A stretch of DNA of 64,000 bases, from positions 2,666,001-2,730,000 of the forward strand of contig NZ_CP092423.2 of NCBI RefSeq assembly GCF_022374895.2. The letters are read 5' to 3'. Source of the DNA: Mycobacterium lentiflavum (GTDB lineage: Bacteria; Actinomycetota; Actinomycetes; Mycobacteriales; Mycobacteriaceae). Shown here piece by piece: positions 12,396 through 21,430 of the stretch (position 1 is the stretch's first letter; each line of letters begins with the position of its first letter). The notes beneath the pieces were generated by a model that was not told the DNA's origin, did not search any database, and worked only from the letters and a program-made list of their open reading frames with translations. Made by a program: the position numbers and the translations under genes.

Positions 12396-13172
12396 GTGAA
12401 CGCGTCGCGATTCAGCGTGCAGGACAAGTCGATCCTGATCACCGGCGCGACCGGCGCCTTGGGCAGCGCGGCGACCCGGGCCCTGGCCGAGGCCGGGGCG
12501 CGGCTCACCCTGGCCGGAGGCAACACTGAGCGTCTGGCCGAGCTGGCTGCTGAGACAGGCCGGCACGACCTGGCGGTGGTGGTCCGCCGCCCCGATACCC
12601 CGGCCGACGCCCAGGCCATGGTCGATGCCGCGGTGGCCAAGCATGGCCGGCTCGACGGCGTCCTGGTTGCTTCGGGCATGAACCACGTCCAGCCGATCAC
12701 CGAGATGGCCGTCGACGACTTCGACGACGTGATGAAGGCCAACGCGCGCGGCGCCTGGCTGGTATGCCAGGCGGCCGGGCGGGTGCTGCTAGAGCAGGGC
12801 GGGGGAGGCAGCGTCGTGCTGGTTTCCTCGGTGCGCGGCAGCCTCGGTCATCCCGCCGGCTACAGCGCCTACTGCCCGTCGAAAGCGGCGACCGACCTGC
12901 TGGCCAAGTCGTTGGCCGCTGAGTGGGGTCCCCACGGGATACGGATAAATGCCTTGGCGCCAACGGTTTTCCGCTCGGAACTAACCGAGTGGATGTATGC
13001 CGCCGACGAGAAGGGGCGCCAGACCCGCGAGGCGATGTTCGCACGAATCCCGTTGCGCCGCTTCGCCGAACCGGAAGACTTCGTCGGCGCGCTGATCTAT
13101 CTACTCAGCGACGCGTCGAGTTTCTACACCGGCCAGGTGATGTACCTGGACGGCGGCTACACCGCATGCTGA
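12396..13172 (+). CDS. Short-chain dehydrogenase/reductase (SDR)
   Basis: A 258-residue classical SDR. The cofactor loop is LITGATGALGSAATRAL, the NNAG-equivalent is LVASGMNH, and the catalytic site has Ser in VSSVRGS and the YxxxK pair in YSAYCPSKAA. The C-terminal YLDGGYTAC resembles gluconate/3-oxoacyl reductase families. Related to Rv1714. I chose GTG 12396 because GGAGG lies at 12387-12391. It is the first gene of an operon with the cyclase-family enzyme (16 nt later) and the IclR regulator. The substrate is not predictable; the neighbours suggest catabolism of a hydroxy or oxo acid. Confidence 0.85.
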   Translation: MNASRFSVQDKSILITGATGALGSAATRALAEAGARLTLAGGNTERLAELAAETGRHDLAVVVRRPDTPADAQAMVDAAVAKHGRLDGVLVASGMNHVQPITEMAVDDFDDVMKANARGAWLVCQAAGRVLLEQGGGGSVVLVSSVRGSLGHPAGYSAYCPSKAATDLLAKSLAAEWGPHGIRINALAPTVFRSELTEWMYAADEKGRQTREAMFARIPLRRFAEPEDFVGALIYLLSDASSFYTGQVMYLDGGYTAC

Positions 13173-13188
13173 TACGAAAGGAACTGTC

Positions 13189-14013
13189 GTGACCATGACC
13201 TGGCCGCTCGGCGAAGCCGAATCGAAGCTAGAGTTCTACGATCTGTCCCACCCCTGGGGACATGGTGTGCCGGCGTGGCCGTACTTCGAGGACGTCAAGA
13301 TCGAACGACTGCACAACATGGCCAGAAGCCGCGTCCTCACCCAAAAGATCACCACGGTTATGCATTCCGGCACGCACATCGACGCGCCGGGTCACGTGAT
13401 CGAAGGCACGCCGCTGCTAGACGAGATTCCACTGAGCGCGTTCTTCGGCACCGGGGTCGTCGTGTCGATCCCGAAGCGGAAGTGGGAAGTCGTCACCGCC
13501 GCGGACCTGGAGAATGCCACGCCGCAGATCCGGCCCGGCGACATCGTCATCGTCAACACCGGCTGGCACCACACCTACGCCGACAGCGCCGAGTACTACG
13601 CGTACTCGCCGGGCTTCTACAGGGAAGCCGGGGAGTGGTTCGCGGCCAAGGGCGTCAAAGCCGTCGGCACCGATACCCAGGCTCTGGACCATCCGTTGGC
13701 CACCTCGATCGGCCCGCACGGCCCCGCCGAGCATACGGGTGGTCTATTGCCTTGGGCGGTAAAGGAATACGAGGAGCAAACCGGCCACAAGGTGCTCGAC
13801 GACTTCCCGGAATGGGAGCCCTGCCATCGCGCGATTCTGTCCAAGGGGATTTACGGCTTCGAGAACGTGGGCGGCGACCTGGACAAGGTCACCGGCAAGC
13901 GGGTCACCTTCGCGGCTTTCCCGTGGCGCTGGGTCGGCGGCGACGGCTGTATCGTGCGCCTGGTGGCGATCACCGACCCCACCGGCAGCTATCGTCTCGA
14001 GACCGGAGCCTGA
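13189..14013 (+). CDS. Cyclase-family metal-dependent hydrolase
   Basis: A 274-residue member of the cyclase/kynurenine formamidase-like family, resembling Rv1716. The metal-binding motif HSGTHIDAPGH is intact near residue 64, with EWEPCHRAI and the TDTQALDHPLAT region further on. Family members hydrolyse amides or lactones using zinc or manganese; the substrate is unknown here. It follows the SDR closely and its stop is 1 nt from the IclR start, so the three genes form one transcriptional unit, most likely a catabolic step pair under IclR control. GTG 13189 is taken as start with AAAGGAA just upstream; ATG 13195 is an alternative. Confidence 0.8.
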   Translation: MTMTWPLGEAESKLEFYDLSHPWGHGVPAWPYFEDVKIERLHNMARSRVLTQKITTVMHSGTHIDAPGHVIEGTPLLDEIPLSAFFGTGVVVSIPKRKWEVVTAADLENATPQIRPGDIVIVNTGWHHTYADSAEYYAYSPGFYREAGEWFAAKGVKAVGTDTQALDHPLATSIGPHGPAEHTGGLLPWAVKEYEEQTGHKVLDDFPEWEPCHRAILSKGIYGFENVGGDLDKVTGKRVTFAAFPWRWVGGDGCIVRLVAITDPTGSYRLETGA

Positions 14014-14014
14014 C

Positions 14015-14815
14015 ATGAGCGTGGACGCAGAAGAGGCCCGCGGCAGCGGAATTCAGGTCATCGCGCGCGCGGCCGAGATGCTACGGCTGCTGCAAGCGCA
14101 TCCCGGCGGGTTGAACCAGGCCGAGATCGGCGAGCGGCTGGGCATGGCGCGCTCGACCGTGAGCCGGATCCTCAATGCGCTCGACGACGAGGGCCTGGTG
14201 GCGTCGCGAGCGGCGCGGGGTCGCTATCGGCTGGGACCCGAGATCGCCCGCATGGCCACCACCGTGCGCCGCAGCGTCGTGTTCGACGTGCACCCGTTCA
14301 TCGAGGAGCTGTCCCGCGAACTGGAGGAGACGGTCGACCTGTCGATCCTGGACGGCGACCGCGCGACCTTCGTCGACCAGGTCGTCTCGCCGCACCGGCT
14401 GCGGGCGATCAGCGCGGTCGGAGAGTCGTTTCCGCTGCACTGCTGCGCCAACGGCAAGGCGCTGCTGGCCAACCTGTCGGCCGAGGAGCAAGCCCGTGCG
14501 CTGCCGAGTCGGCTCGCCAAGCTGACCGCGAACACCATCACGACGCCGGCGGCGTTGCGCAAAGAGCTCGACCGCGTCAAAGCCGAAGGCGTGGCGTATG
14601 ACCGCGAAGAGCAGAGCGAAGGGATCTGCGCGGTCGGCGCGGTGCTCAAGAACGTGGGCGACGAGATGGTCGCGGTCAGCGTGCCCGTACCGTCGCAGCG
14701 GTTCTACCGCCGCGAATCCGAGCTCGCGCAGGCGCTGCTGGTCTGGGTCGAAAAGGTCGACGCCTGGTTCGCGAAAGCCGGCGACCACGAGGCTCGCAGG
14801 TCAGCCGGGCAATAG
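14015..14815 (+). CDS. IclR-family transcriptional regulator
   Basis: A 266-residue IclR protein, comparable to Rv1719. The N-terminal winged helix-turn-helix is LRLLQAHPGGLNQAEIGERL followed by MARSTVSRILNALDDEGLV. The C-terminal effector domain has the typical FPLHCCANGKALLA and GVAYDREEQSEGICAVGA stretches. It directly follows the cyclase gene and probably controls this operon through the palindrome at 12349-12367. The ligand is unknown. Confidence 0.9.
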   Translation: MSVDAEEARGSGIQVIARAAEMLRLLQAHPGGLNQAEIGERLGMARSTVSRILNALDDEGLVASRAARGRYRLGPEIARMATTVRRSVVFDVHPFIEELSRELEETVDLSILDGDRATFVDQVVSPHRLRAISAVGESFPLHCCANGKALLANLSAEEQARALPSRLAKLTANTITTPAALRKELDRVKAEGVAYDREEQSEGICAVGAVLKNVGDEMVAVSVPVPSQRFYRRESELAQALLVWVEKVDAWFAKAGDHEARRSAGQ

Positions 14816-14875
14816 CGGCTAGGCGCCGCGGCTACGGTAGGCTGTCGACCTGCTGCTGGTGGACTCATCGGCACA

Positions 14876-14949
14876 CGGGCTGTGGCGCAGTTTGGTAGCG
14901 CACTTGACTGGGGGTCAAGTGGTCGCAGGTTCAAATCCTGTCAGCCCGA
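14876..14949 (+). tRNA. tRNA-Pro, anticodon GGG
   Basis: A 74-nt cloverleaf without encoded CCA. The acceptor stem CGGGCTG (14876-14882) pairs exactly with CAGCCCG (14942-14948), with discriminator A at 14949. The anticodon stem CTTGA/TCAAG encloses loop CTGGGGG, placing GGG at 14910-14912. The T arm GCAGG-TTCAAAT-CCTGT is intact. It stands alone between the IclR gene and the permease. The last 11 nt of the gene are repeated just downstream (14955-14965). Confidence 0.96.
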
Positions 14950-14993
14950 CACAGGTCAGCCCGACCAGCCCATCTCGAGCGGCCCCGACGCAA

Positions 14994-16610
14994 TCAGGGG
15001 CCTGCTGGTTGAGCGACGTCCGCGCCGGAATCCGCTGCACTGCCGTCCGTCATGGTACGGCCGCGGAAGAAGTCCGGGGTTATCGCCCACCAGATCACCA
15101 TCAGGATCGATCCCAGCAGCAGCGCGCCGATGCCGACCGCTGCGACGGCGCCGACTCCCAGGATCGTGATGTTGTTGCCGTTGTCGTCGGTCAGCCACTC
15201 GGGCCGAGCGTACTGGTTGAGCCCGTAGATGAGCACGATCAGTAGGGTGACGCCGCCCAGCAACGGGATAACGCCGCGCGCCACAAGATTTCGCACCGAT
15301 CTGGTCAGGGTGTTGCGGTAGTACCACGCGCACGCAAATCCGGTGAGCCCGTAATAGAACGCGATCATCAACCCCACCGATCCGATCAGCGCGGCGAGCA
15401 GGTTCTCGCTGATGAGCGTGAAAAGGACGTAGAAAACGACGGACACCACGCCGACCGCGATGGTGGAGGTGGTCGGTGTGAGGTAGCGATGGTGGGTCTT
15501 GGCGAACGACTCCGGCAGCGCCTTGTATACCCCCATCGATAGGGTGGTGCGCGCGGTCTTCAAGATCGTTGTCTGCGTCGACGCCAGGGCAGATGTCAGG
15601 ATCGACGTCGCCAGCAACAGCAGTGCGATCCTTCCGAGGATGCCGTTGCCGAACAGTGCTGGACCAATCGCTGCGAAGGTGTCTTTCGAGTTGTGGGGGT
15701 TGCTCAGCCCGATGCCCTGGGTCCCGACACCGGCGAACGCGATGGCCGACACGGTCACCAGGGTGTAGGTCGCGAGCAGCAGGAGAGCCGAGATGATGGC
15801 GGCACGGCCAGGTGTGCGGCTGGGGTCGTCGGATTCCTCGTTGCATGCGACGGCGGTGTCCCAGCCCCAGTACATGAAGATGGCCATCAGGGCTGCAGGG
15901 GCGATGGTGTTCCCGAAATCGAGACCGCCGGGCCAGAACCAGGACAGTGCCGGGTGCAGCGAAACCCCCTGTGCATCAAGGGTATAAGTCTTAATTAGTG
16001 CGACCACCGAGAACACGACTAGCACCACGATTTGAAAGGCCAGCAGCGCGTGCAGCACTCTGGCCGAGACCTGGATTCCGCGGTAGCAGATATAGGTCAT
16101 CGTTACGATCCAGAAGACGCCTACCACCGTCGGCCAGAACCCGTTGCCGGCCACGTCCGCGAGCGAAAGCCAGCCCAGGTCTGCGGCGAATCTGAACGAA
16201 TAAGCCGCGGAGATCTCCGCCAGGTTGGCCATCACAATCACTTCTGCGGCGATGATGCCCCAGCCACCCAGCCAGCCGACGATGGGTCCAAATGCCCGCG
16301 ACGCCCAGGTGAACGTGGTGCCGCAGTCCGGTATGGCCCTATTGAGTTCCTGGTAGGCGGTGGCGATCAAGTACATCGGGATGAATGAAATGAGCACGAC
16401 GGCTGGGGCTTTGACGCCGCAGAGTTGCGCGCCGCCACTGGCAACGATCAGACCCAGCGTCGCGGCGAGGCTATAGGCCGGGGCCATGGACGCCAACCCG
16501 ACAACCACGCTGGAGAGCAGCCCGAGCGCGCCGCCCCGGAGGCCTTTGCTCCTGACGGTCACCGCTGCAGCCCCGCTCTCCCGACCGGTCATGACCTCAC
16601 CTTTGCTCAT
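14994..16610 (-). CDS. APC-superfamily amino acid permease
   Basis: A 538-residue integral membrane transporter with about 12 hydrophobic segments, starting LRGGALGLLSSVVVGLASMAPAYSLAATLG, which carries the APC-type first-helix motif (SMAPAYSLA). The segment CGTTFTWASRAFGPIVGWLGGW matches transmembrane helix 3 of the family. Probable function is uptake of amino acids or polyamines; the substrate is unknown. I start at ATG 16610 (MSKGEV); another ATG lies at 16592 and the open frame begins at 16628. It is divergent from the desaturase gene, and the 211 nt between them should hold both promoters. Confidence 0.85.
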   Translation of the reverse strand: MSKGEVMTGRESGAAAVTVRSKGLRGGALGLLSSVVVGLASMAPAYSLAATLGLIVASGGAQLCGVKAPAVVLISFIPMYLIATAYQELNRAIPDCGTTFTWASRAFGPIVGWLGGWGIIAAEVIVMANLAEISAAYSFRFAADLGWLSLADVAGNGFWPTVVGVFWIVTMTYICYRGIQVSARVLHALLAFQIVVLVVFSVVALIKTYTLDAQGVSLHPALSWFWPGGLDFGNTIAPAALMAIFMYWGWDTAVACNEESDDPSRTPGRAAIISALLLLATYTLVTVSAIAFAGVGTQGIGLSNPHNSKDTFAAIGPALFGNGILGRIALLLLATSILTSALASTQTTILKTARTTLSMGVYKALPESFAKTHHRYLTPTTSTIAVGVVSVVFYVLFTLISENLLAALIGSVGLMIAFYYGLTGFACAWYYRNTLTRSVRNLVARGVIPLLGGVTLLIVLIYGLNQYARPEWLTDDNGNNITILGVGAVAAVGIGALLLGSILMVIWWAITPDFFRGRTMTDGSAADSGADVAQPAGP

Positions 16611-16821
16611 CGCATCGCTTCGCACCATCTGGGGAGCATTTGGGACCGCACGGCATGCGAAAGGGACTGCGCCAGTGGGTGTCTGATCACTCGTTGCACC
16701 CGCTCGGGTCGGAAAGGACTTTGGACCCTATTTCTCCCATCGACGCGCGTGCAATCTTAATGTAACCGCATGACACATATACATTACGACGTCGCGACAG
16801 ATAGATAACTGAAGGAGTTCC

Positions 16822-17838
16822 GTGTCCGAGGACTTGACTAACGTGCAGCTACTCCGCGAACTTGAACCGGTAGTTGAACGTCTACTCAACCGCCACCTGT
16901 CGATGTTCAAGGAATGGAATCCGCACGATTACGTGCCGTGGTCGGATGGCAGAAATTTCTATGCGCTGGACGGCCAAGATTGGGAGCCTGGACAGAGCCG
17001 ACTCCCCGATGTCGCCCAGGTTGCGATGGTGCAAAACCTGCTGACCGAGGACAATTTACCGTCCTATCACCGTGAGATCGCGATGAACTTCAGCATGGAC
17101 GGCCCCTGGGGGCAATGGGTGAATCGGTGGACCGCGGAAGAGAACAGGCACAGCACGGCGCTGCGCGATTACCTGGTGGTGACCCGCGCGGTCGACCCGG
17201 TCGAGCTGGAAAAGCTCCGCCTCGAGCAAATGACGCGGGGCTTCAGCCCCGGCCAGAACCGACAGGGCGATATGTTTGCTGAGAGCTTGTTTGACTCGGT
17301 CATGTATGTCTCGTTTCAAGAATTAGCCACCCGCGTCTCGCATCGCAACACGGGCAAGGTCAGCAATGACGCGATCGCCGAACAGTTGATGGCCAGGGTG
17401 TCGCACGACGAGAACCTGCACATGATCTTTTATCGGGATGTCAGTGCTGCAGGTCTGGACATCGCGCCCAATCAGGCGATGAAATCGGTGCACCGAATCC
17501 TGCGCAACTTCAAGATGCCCGGGTTCACGGTCCCGGAGTTTCGGCGCAAGGCGGTAATTATCGCCGTTGGCGGTGTTTACGACCCGCGCATCCATCTCAA
17601 CGAGGTGGTCATGCCCGTGCTCAAGAAGTGGCGCATCTTCGAACGGGAAGACTTCACCGGCGAGGCCGCAAGGATGCGCGACGACCTCGCCTTACTGGTC
17701 AAGGAACTCGAAGAAGCCTCCGACAAATTCGACGAATCCAAGCAGCGCTATCTGGAGCGTGAGGCACGTAAGACCGAGAAAATCACCGTCAGCAAAGTGC
17801 TCCAAACGAAGGGAACGCTGACGCTAAGCGGGCACTGA
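16822..17838 (+). CDS. Acyl-ACP desaturase, DesA1-like
   Basis: A 338-residue soluble di-iron desaturase strongly resembling mycobacterial DesA1 (Rv0824c), which introduces double bonds in acyl-ACP chains used for mycolic acid synthesis. Iron ligands are visible in WTAEENRH (Glu106/107 and His110) and SHDENLH (Glu197, His200). Other family stretches are VAMVQNLLTEDNLPSYHREI, GFSPGQN and GVYDPRIHL. GTG 16822 follows AAGGAG. DesA1 is normally encoded elsewhere, so this is probably a paralogue, perhaps with its own chain-length preference. Confidence 0.9.
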   Translation: MSEDLTNVQLLRELEPVVERLLNRHLSMFKEWNPHDYVPWSDGRNFYALDGQDWEPGQSRLPDVAQVAMVQNLLTEDNLPSYHREIAMNFSMDGPWGQWVNRWTAEENRHSTALRDYLVVTRAVDPVELEKLRLEQMTRGFSPGQNRQGDMFAESLFDSVMYVSFQELATRVSHRNTGKVSNDAIAEQLMARVSHDENLHMIFYRDVSAAGLDIAPNQAMKSVHRILRNFKMPGFTVPEFRRKAVIIAVGGVYDPRIHLNEVVMPVLKKWRIFEREDFTGEAARMRDDLALLVKELEEASDKFDESKQRYLEREARKTEKITVSKVLQTKGTLTLSGH

Positions 17839-17891
17839 GGACGCGGTGACCAGCGGATGGTGTTGCTGCGCCACTCGGAGCCGCCGCGGGC

Positions 17892-19100
17892 TCAGTGTCC
17901 GGCGGCGGTGAGCTGGTGATCCGCCTCGAGCAACATCCACGCGCTCAGCTGTACCGAGAGATCGCGGCCCGGGTTCGGTGGGGACGCGCGCGACGAGTCC
18001 GCGAGCTGGGTAAAGGTTTCCAGACCTGCCGGCGCAGTGACCGGGCGGTTCCAATGCGCACCGAACAGTGGCAGCCCGTCCACCTCGGCCCGGTTGTCCC
18101 AGGCGGCCCGCGCGGACGCGTGCACGAGCTCGGCGGCGGTGGTGTCGCCGAGGGCCACTGCGGTCTGAGCGAGATACCTGGCGAGGATGCCCATGAACAG
18201 CCCGGAGTCGTTCCCGGCGCACCCGGCGATCACACCCCCGTCGGCGAGCCTGTGGGCGGTAGCGGCGACGAGCGCCGCGGCACGGTCGCGATGGGTCGAA
18301 TCGTTTGTGCGCAGCGCTAATTCGGTCTCCAGCCCGATGGCCACACCCTGACAGTAGGTCAGCAAGGAGCGGTCCATCCGCCCGCTAGGTTCGTGCACCC
18401 CGTCGAAGATCAGACCGCTTTCGGGGTCGCGCAGCCGGTTGTGCAGGTAATCGGCGAGTCGTTCGGCCCGGGACAGGTTGCCCAATCGCGCCATCGCGAT
18501 GCCGGTCGGACCGATCCCGGAGGTGCTGTAGTAATCGTGGCCGATCTTCCAGGGCACCGCGCCGACGGTGGGGTTCCAGCCGTCGAGCAGCGCGGTCCGC
18601 AGCTTCGGAATGGCGTCGTCGAACCGGACGCCGAGCAGCCGGTCGGCGCGTTCGAGCGCCAACACCAACCACGACATGTCGTCGCAGTACGAGTTGGTCC
18701 AGGTGGCGAGATTGCGGGTGTGAATGCCGCGCGCGACGGCGCCGATGCGGTCGATGCGTTCGGGGGTGCGCGCGCGGTACGCGGCATCCACCGCGCAGTC
18801 CAGCAGGTGCGCCTGCCACCAGTAACACCAACGGAACAACAACAATTGGTCGAACAGGGAAGACGGCCAGTGCAGCGTGCCCAGTTGCATCCCGGACTGC
18901 CACCAGAGCGTGTGCACGTGCCGCTCCATGACCGCCCGCTCCGCCAGGTCCGCGCGCTCCGTGGGCCCCACCGGGCCGGGGGACGACTTCTGCATAATCG
19001 CCGCCGCCTGGGTCGGTTGATTCACCGCGGTGAGTGCGACGGCGCCCGCGACCGCGAAAAACAATCCGCGTCGGCTGATTCCCTTGTTCGGGCGATCCAT
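17892..19100 (-). CDS. Exported GH76-family glycosidase (alpha-1,6-mannanase type)
   Basis: A 402-residue protein with a Tat-type signal (SRRGLFF at residues 9-15, hydrophobic core, then PTQAAA). The mature part resembles glycoside hydrolase family 76: the adjacent acidic pair Asp140-Asp141 in NSYCDDMSWLVLALERA is where GH76 enzymes have their catalytic aspartates, and DYYSTSGIGPTGIAMARLG and LTYCQGVAIGLETELAL follow. GH76 enzymes cleave alpha-1,6-mannosidic bonds, so a role in trimming lipomannan/lipoarabinomannan or in using fungal mannan is plausible. AAAGGAG precedes the ATG. Single gene, convergent with the desaturase. Confidence 0.75.
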   Translation of the reverse strand: MDRPNKGISRRGLFFAVAGAVALTAVNQPTQAAAIMQKSSPGPVGPTERADLAERAVMERHVHTLWWQSGMQLGTLHWPSSLFDQLLLFRWCYWWQAHLLDCAVDAAYRARTPERIDRIGAVARGIHTRNLATWTNSYCDDMSWLVLALERADRLLGVRFDDAIPKLRTALLDGWNPTVGAVPWKIGHDYYSTSGIGPTGIAMARLGNLSRAERLADYLHNRLRDPESGLIFDGVHEPSGRMDRSLLTYCQGVAIGLETELALRTNDSTHRDRAAALVAATAHRLADGGVIAGCAGNDSGLFMGILARYLAQTAVALGDTTAAELVHASARAAWDNRAEVDGLPLFGAHWNRPVTAPAGLETFTQLADSSRASPPNPGRDLSVQLSAWMLLEADHQLTAAGH

Positions 19101-19305
19101 CCGCTCGAGCTCTCCTTTGCTGAACGACGATCGGCGGCCGGAAACCGCGCAGCTATTTTATTCTGACACCAAATCTCGAAGGAGCAGAACGCCGGCGCGT
19201 CTGGACGTCGTGTCCGCCAACAGGGTTACTTTGTGTCCGACACGGTCGCGCACGCTGCAAATTCACTGTCGTGCAAGCAGACTCGATTGGCGTGCGGTAA
19301 GCCGA

Positions 19306-19953
19306 TCATTCATCGGGGGCTTCTCCGGTTGCCTGGAATATGACACGACGTCCGATTTCGACGGCGTGGTCGGCGAAGCGCTCGTAAAAGCGGCCTAACA
19401 GCGTGACATCGACGGCGGTCGATACACCGTGCGGCCAGTCTTTCTCTTTGAGGACGGTGAAGAGGTGTTGGTGCAGCCGATTCATCTCTTCGTCATCCCG
19501 GCTGATCTGTGCCGCCTGCTCCGGATCGCGTGAGAGCACGACATCTCTTGCGCTTCGTCCCAAGTCCACCGCAATTCGTCCCATCTCGGCGAAGTCGCCA
19601 GTCACTTCTGTGGGTAATACCCGGTCCGGGTGTCGGCGGCGTGCGATCCTGCCGACGTGCAGCGCCAAGCCCCCCATCCGTTCGGCATCCGCGACGCTTT
19701 GCATGGAACCGACCACGGTTCGTAGATCGCTTGCGACGGGCGCTTGTAGGGCCAGCAACACGAATGCCGCATCCTCGGCATCACTTCGCATCTGGGCAAG
19801 GCGCGCGTGGCTCGCGATCACAGCTTCGGCTATCGACAGATCGGCCTGTAGTAGCGCGTGAGTCGCCCCCTCCATCGCCTCACCCGCCAGGCGGCACATC
19901 TCGCTCAGTGTCGCGGTCAGCGAATCGAGCTGCTCGTGGAACGCTGGGCGCAT
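19306..19953 (-). CDS. PhoU-like phosphate signalling protein
   Basis: A 215-residue all-helical protein with two PhoU repeats: first with [20 protein letters not shown] at the start, second with [20 protein letters not shown], each ending in a metal-cluster type acidic motif (the second is [19 protein letters not shown]). PhoU proteins connect the Pst phosphate transporter with the SenX3/PhoR-type kinase. No pst genes are nearby, so this is one of the stand-alone mycobacterial PhoU copies. About 205 nt of non-coding DNA separate it from the GH76 gene, which must carry the GH76 promoter. Confidence 0.9.
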   Translation of the reverse strand: MRPAFHEQLDSLTATLSEMCRLAGEAMEGATHALLQADLSIAEAVIASHARLAQMRSDAEDAAFVLLALQAPVASDLRTVVGSMQSVADAERMGGLALHVGRIARRRHPDRVLPTEVTGDFAEMGRIAVDLGRSARDVVLSRDPEQAAQISRDDEEMNRLHQHLFTVLKEKDWPHGVSTAVDVTLLGRFYERFADHAVEIGRRVIFQATGEAPDE

Positions 19954-20235
19954 GGTGCAACCTTAATTGGGCCAGTACAAACGGTGGCGCCGTGGACAAA
20001 CCAGTGACAGGCCGCTTCTGGTGAGTGCATGCTGATTGCTCCTCGATGAAATCACCCGTCCAGCAAATGTGACCCAGAGTTGCGACCACCGCTGCCGGTT
20101 CCGTGACACTCGCCGGGCGCTGCTTCCGCTGACACGCATCCTGGTACGGCACAACGTGTTTCGAGGACGGTAGCCCTTGATTCATGCCGGCAATAGGCTG
20201 CGAGTATGAAGCCTGTTGTGCTGCAACACTATGCG

Positions 20236-20604
20236 CTACGGAATGAGGCCTTGATGGCTTGGGCAGTAGACCGTCACTGATGCCGTGACGAATTTGACCG
20301 CGGTGCGGGTGACGCGATCGGGAACCAGGTGTAACGACGGACTGCCCGAGTACGTCGTATTCGTTTCCTCGTCGACGACGGACTGGAACGACCCGCCGCG
20401 ATCGAGTTCCCCACAGATTTCGCGAGCCCGGTAGACCAACCCGGGCACGTTGTCGATGACGGGAATCTGTAGCTGCGCGAGCGTCGCCACAAACTGATCT
20501 TCCTGCGCATCGGCGCCCGCCGCGCCAGCACACGTGGTCGCGGCGGCAAGTATCGCCGAGGCGCTAACCAGTGCGCCTGCAACCCTGGTGATGTGGATGC
20601 GCAC
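20236..20604 (-). CDS. Small secreted DUF732-family protein
   Basis: A 122-residue protein with a Sec signal peptide (residues 1-31, hydrophobic core then CAGAAGA-D). The mature part follows the DUF732 pattern found in many mycobacterial exported proteins: DQFVATLAQLQIPVID near the mature N-terminus and a conserved Cys in REICGELDRGGSF. Function of the family is not established. The start is GTG at 20604. A 282-nt stretch without genes separates it from phoU. It is divergent from the proline-rich protein gene. Confidence 0.75.
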   Translation of the reverse strand: MRIHITRVAGALVSASAILAAATTCAGAAGADAQEDQFVATLAQLQIPVIDNVPGLVYRAREICGELDRGGSFQSVVDEETNTTYSGSPSLHLVPDRVTRTAVKFVTASVTVYCPSHQGLIP

Positions 20605-20789
20605 GGCAAGTTTCCCGCTTCGTCGGTGTCACCTGCTCGGCGTCTAATCAGTTCGACACCAACCGGTAACAATGGAGGCAACCAGCGCCTGCAATGATGG
20701 AAATCGTAACTGGCTACCACCGTGAATCACCACTCGGCTTTCGCGTGCACTCGCAGATTAGGGGAGGGGCGCGACGGTCGCGCAGGGGT

Positions 20790-21293
20790 ATGACCGAATC
20801 GAACCGTAGCGGGATGGCGCCGTCTCACACGATGGCTGTCCACGGGCGGCCGATACCTGCTCTGTTGGTGGTGATCGCCGCCCTGATCGGCTCGGGTGTG
20901 GCCGGTGCGACGAGCGGGCCGATGCACCGGACCGCCGTGGGCACGGCAAACAGGGCTCATTCGGCAAACATTTCGTCATTTGGCGAGCGGGGCTGGCTGC
21001 TTACCGGACTGATCGCGCCGGCTCCCTCGGGGGACATCACACCGGACCCGCCGCCGGGCATCCCGGCACCGACGGCAAAACCGCTCGAGCCTCCCGTGGC
21101 GGCGCCGCCGCCGCGAGCACAACAGCCGCAAGCGCCTAAACCGCAACCACAGGCACCCTTACCGCAAGAGCAAGGACCCGCACCGGCGCCGGAGGCGCCG
21201 CCGCCTCAGGCTCCGCCGCCGGCTCCACCTCCGCCGCCGCAACCTCCCCCGTCGCCGCGGCCGCCGGGGGGCCATGTCCAGCTCTCGCCGTGA
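20790..21293 (+). CDS. Exported proline-rich protein
   Basis: A 167-residue protein with one N-terminal hydrophobic segment (about residues 19-36, PALLVVIAALIGSGVAGATS), consistent with a signal peptide or anchor. Its C-terminal half is almost entirely Pro, Ala and Gln (repeats such as PQAPKPQPQAPLPQ and APPPPPQPPPSPRPP), as in mycobacterial wall-spanning tails. No catalytic domain is visible. I start at ATG 20790 because the upstream extension to 20694 is basic and unlike a secretion signal. Function unknown. Confidence 0.6.
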   Translation: MTESNRSGMAPSHTMAVHGRPIPALLVVIAALIGSGVAGATSGPMHRTAVGTANRAHSANISSFGERGWLLTGLIAPAPSGDITPDPPPGIPAPTAKPLEPPVAAPPPRAQQPQAPKPQPQAPLPQEQGPAPAPEAPPPQAPPPAPPPPPQPPPSPRPPGGHVQLSP

Positions 21294-21430
21294 GACAGAC
21301 GATCCCTGACACCCTTATGCGCCGAGACGCTGCGCACGGCCAGCGGCGCGGGCACACTTGTGGGCATGCAGATGCGTGAGCTCACCGTGTTGACCGAAGC
21401 CGCCCGAGCCTCGACGTCACCGCGGCAGGC

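Noticed and set aside
14940..14966. Phage or island attachment site at tRNA-Pro
   Set aside because: Only 11 nt are duplicated 15 nt apart and no integrase or phage genes follow; kept as a minor observation, not as an att site.
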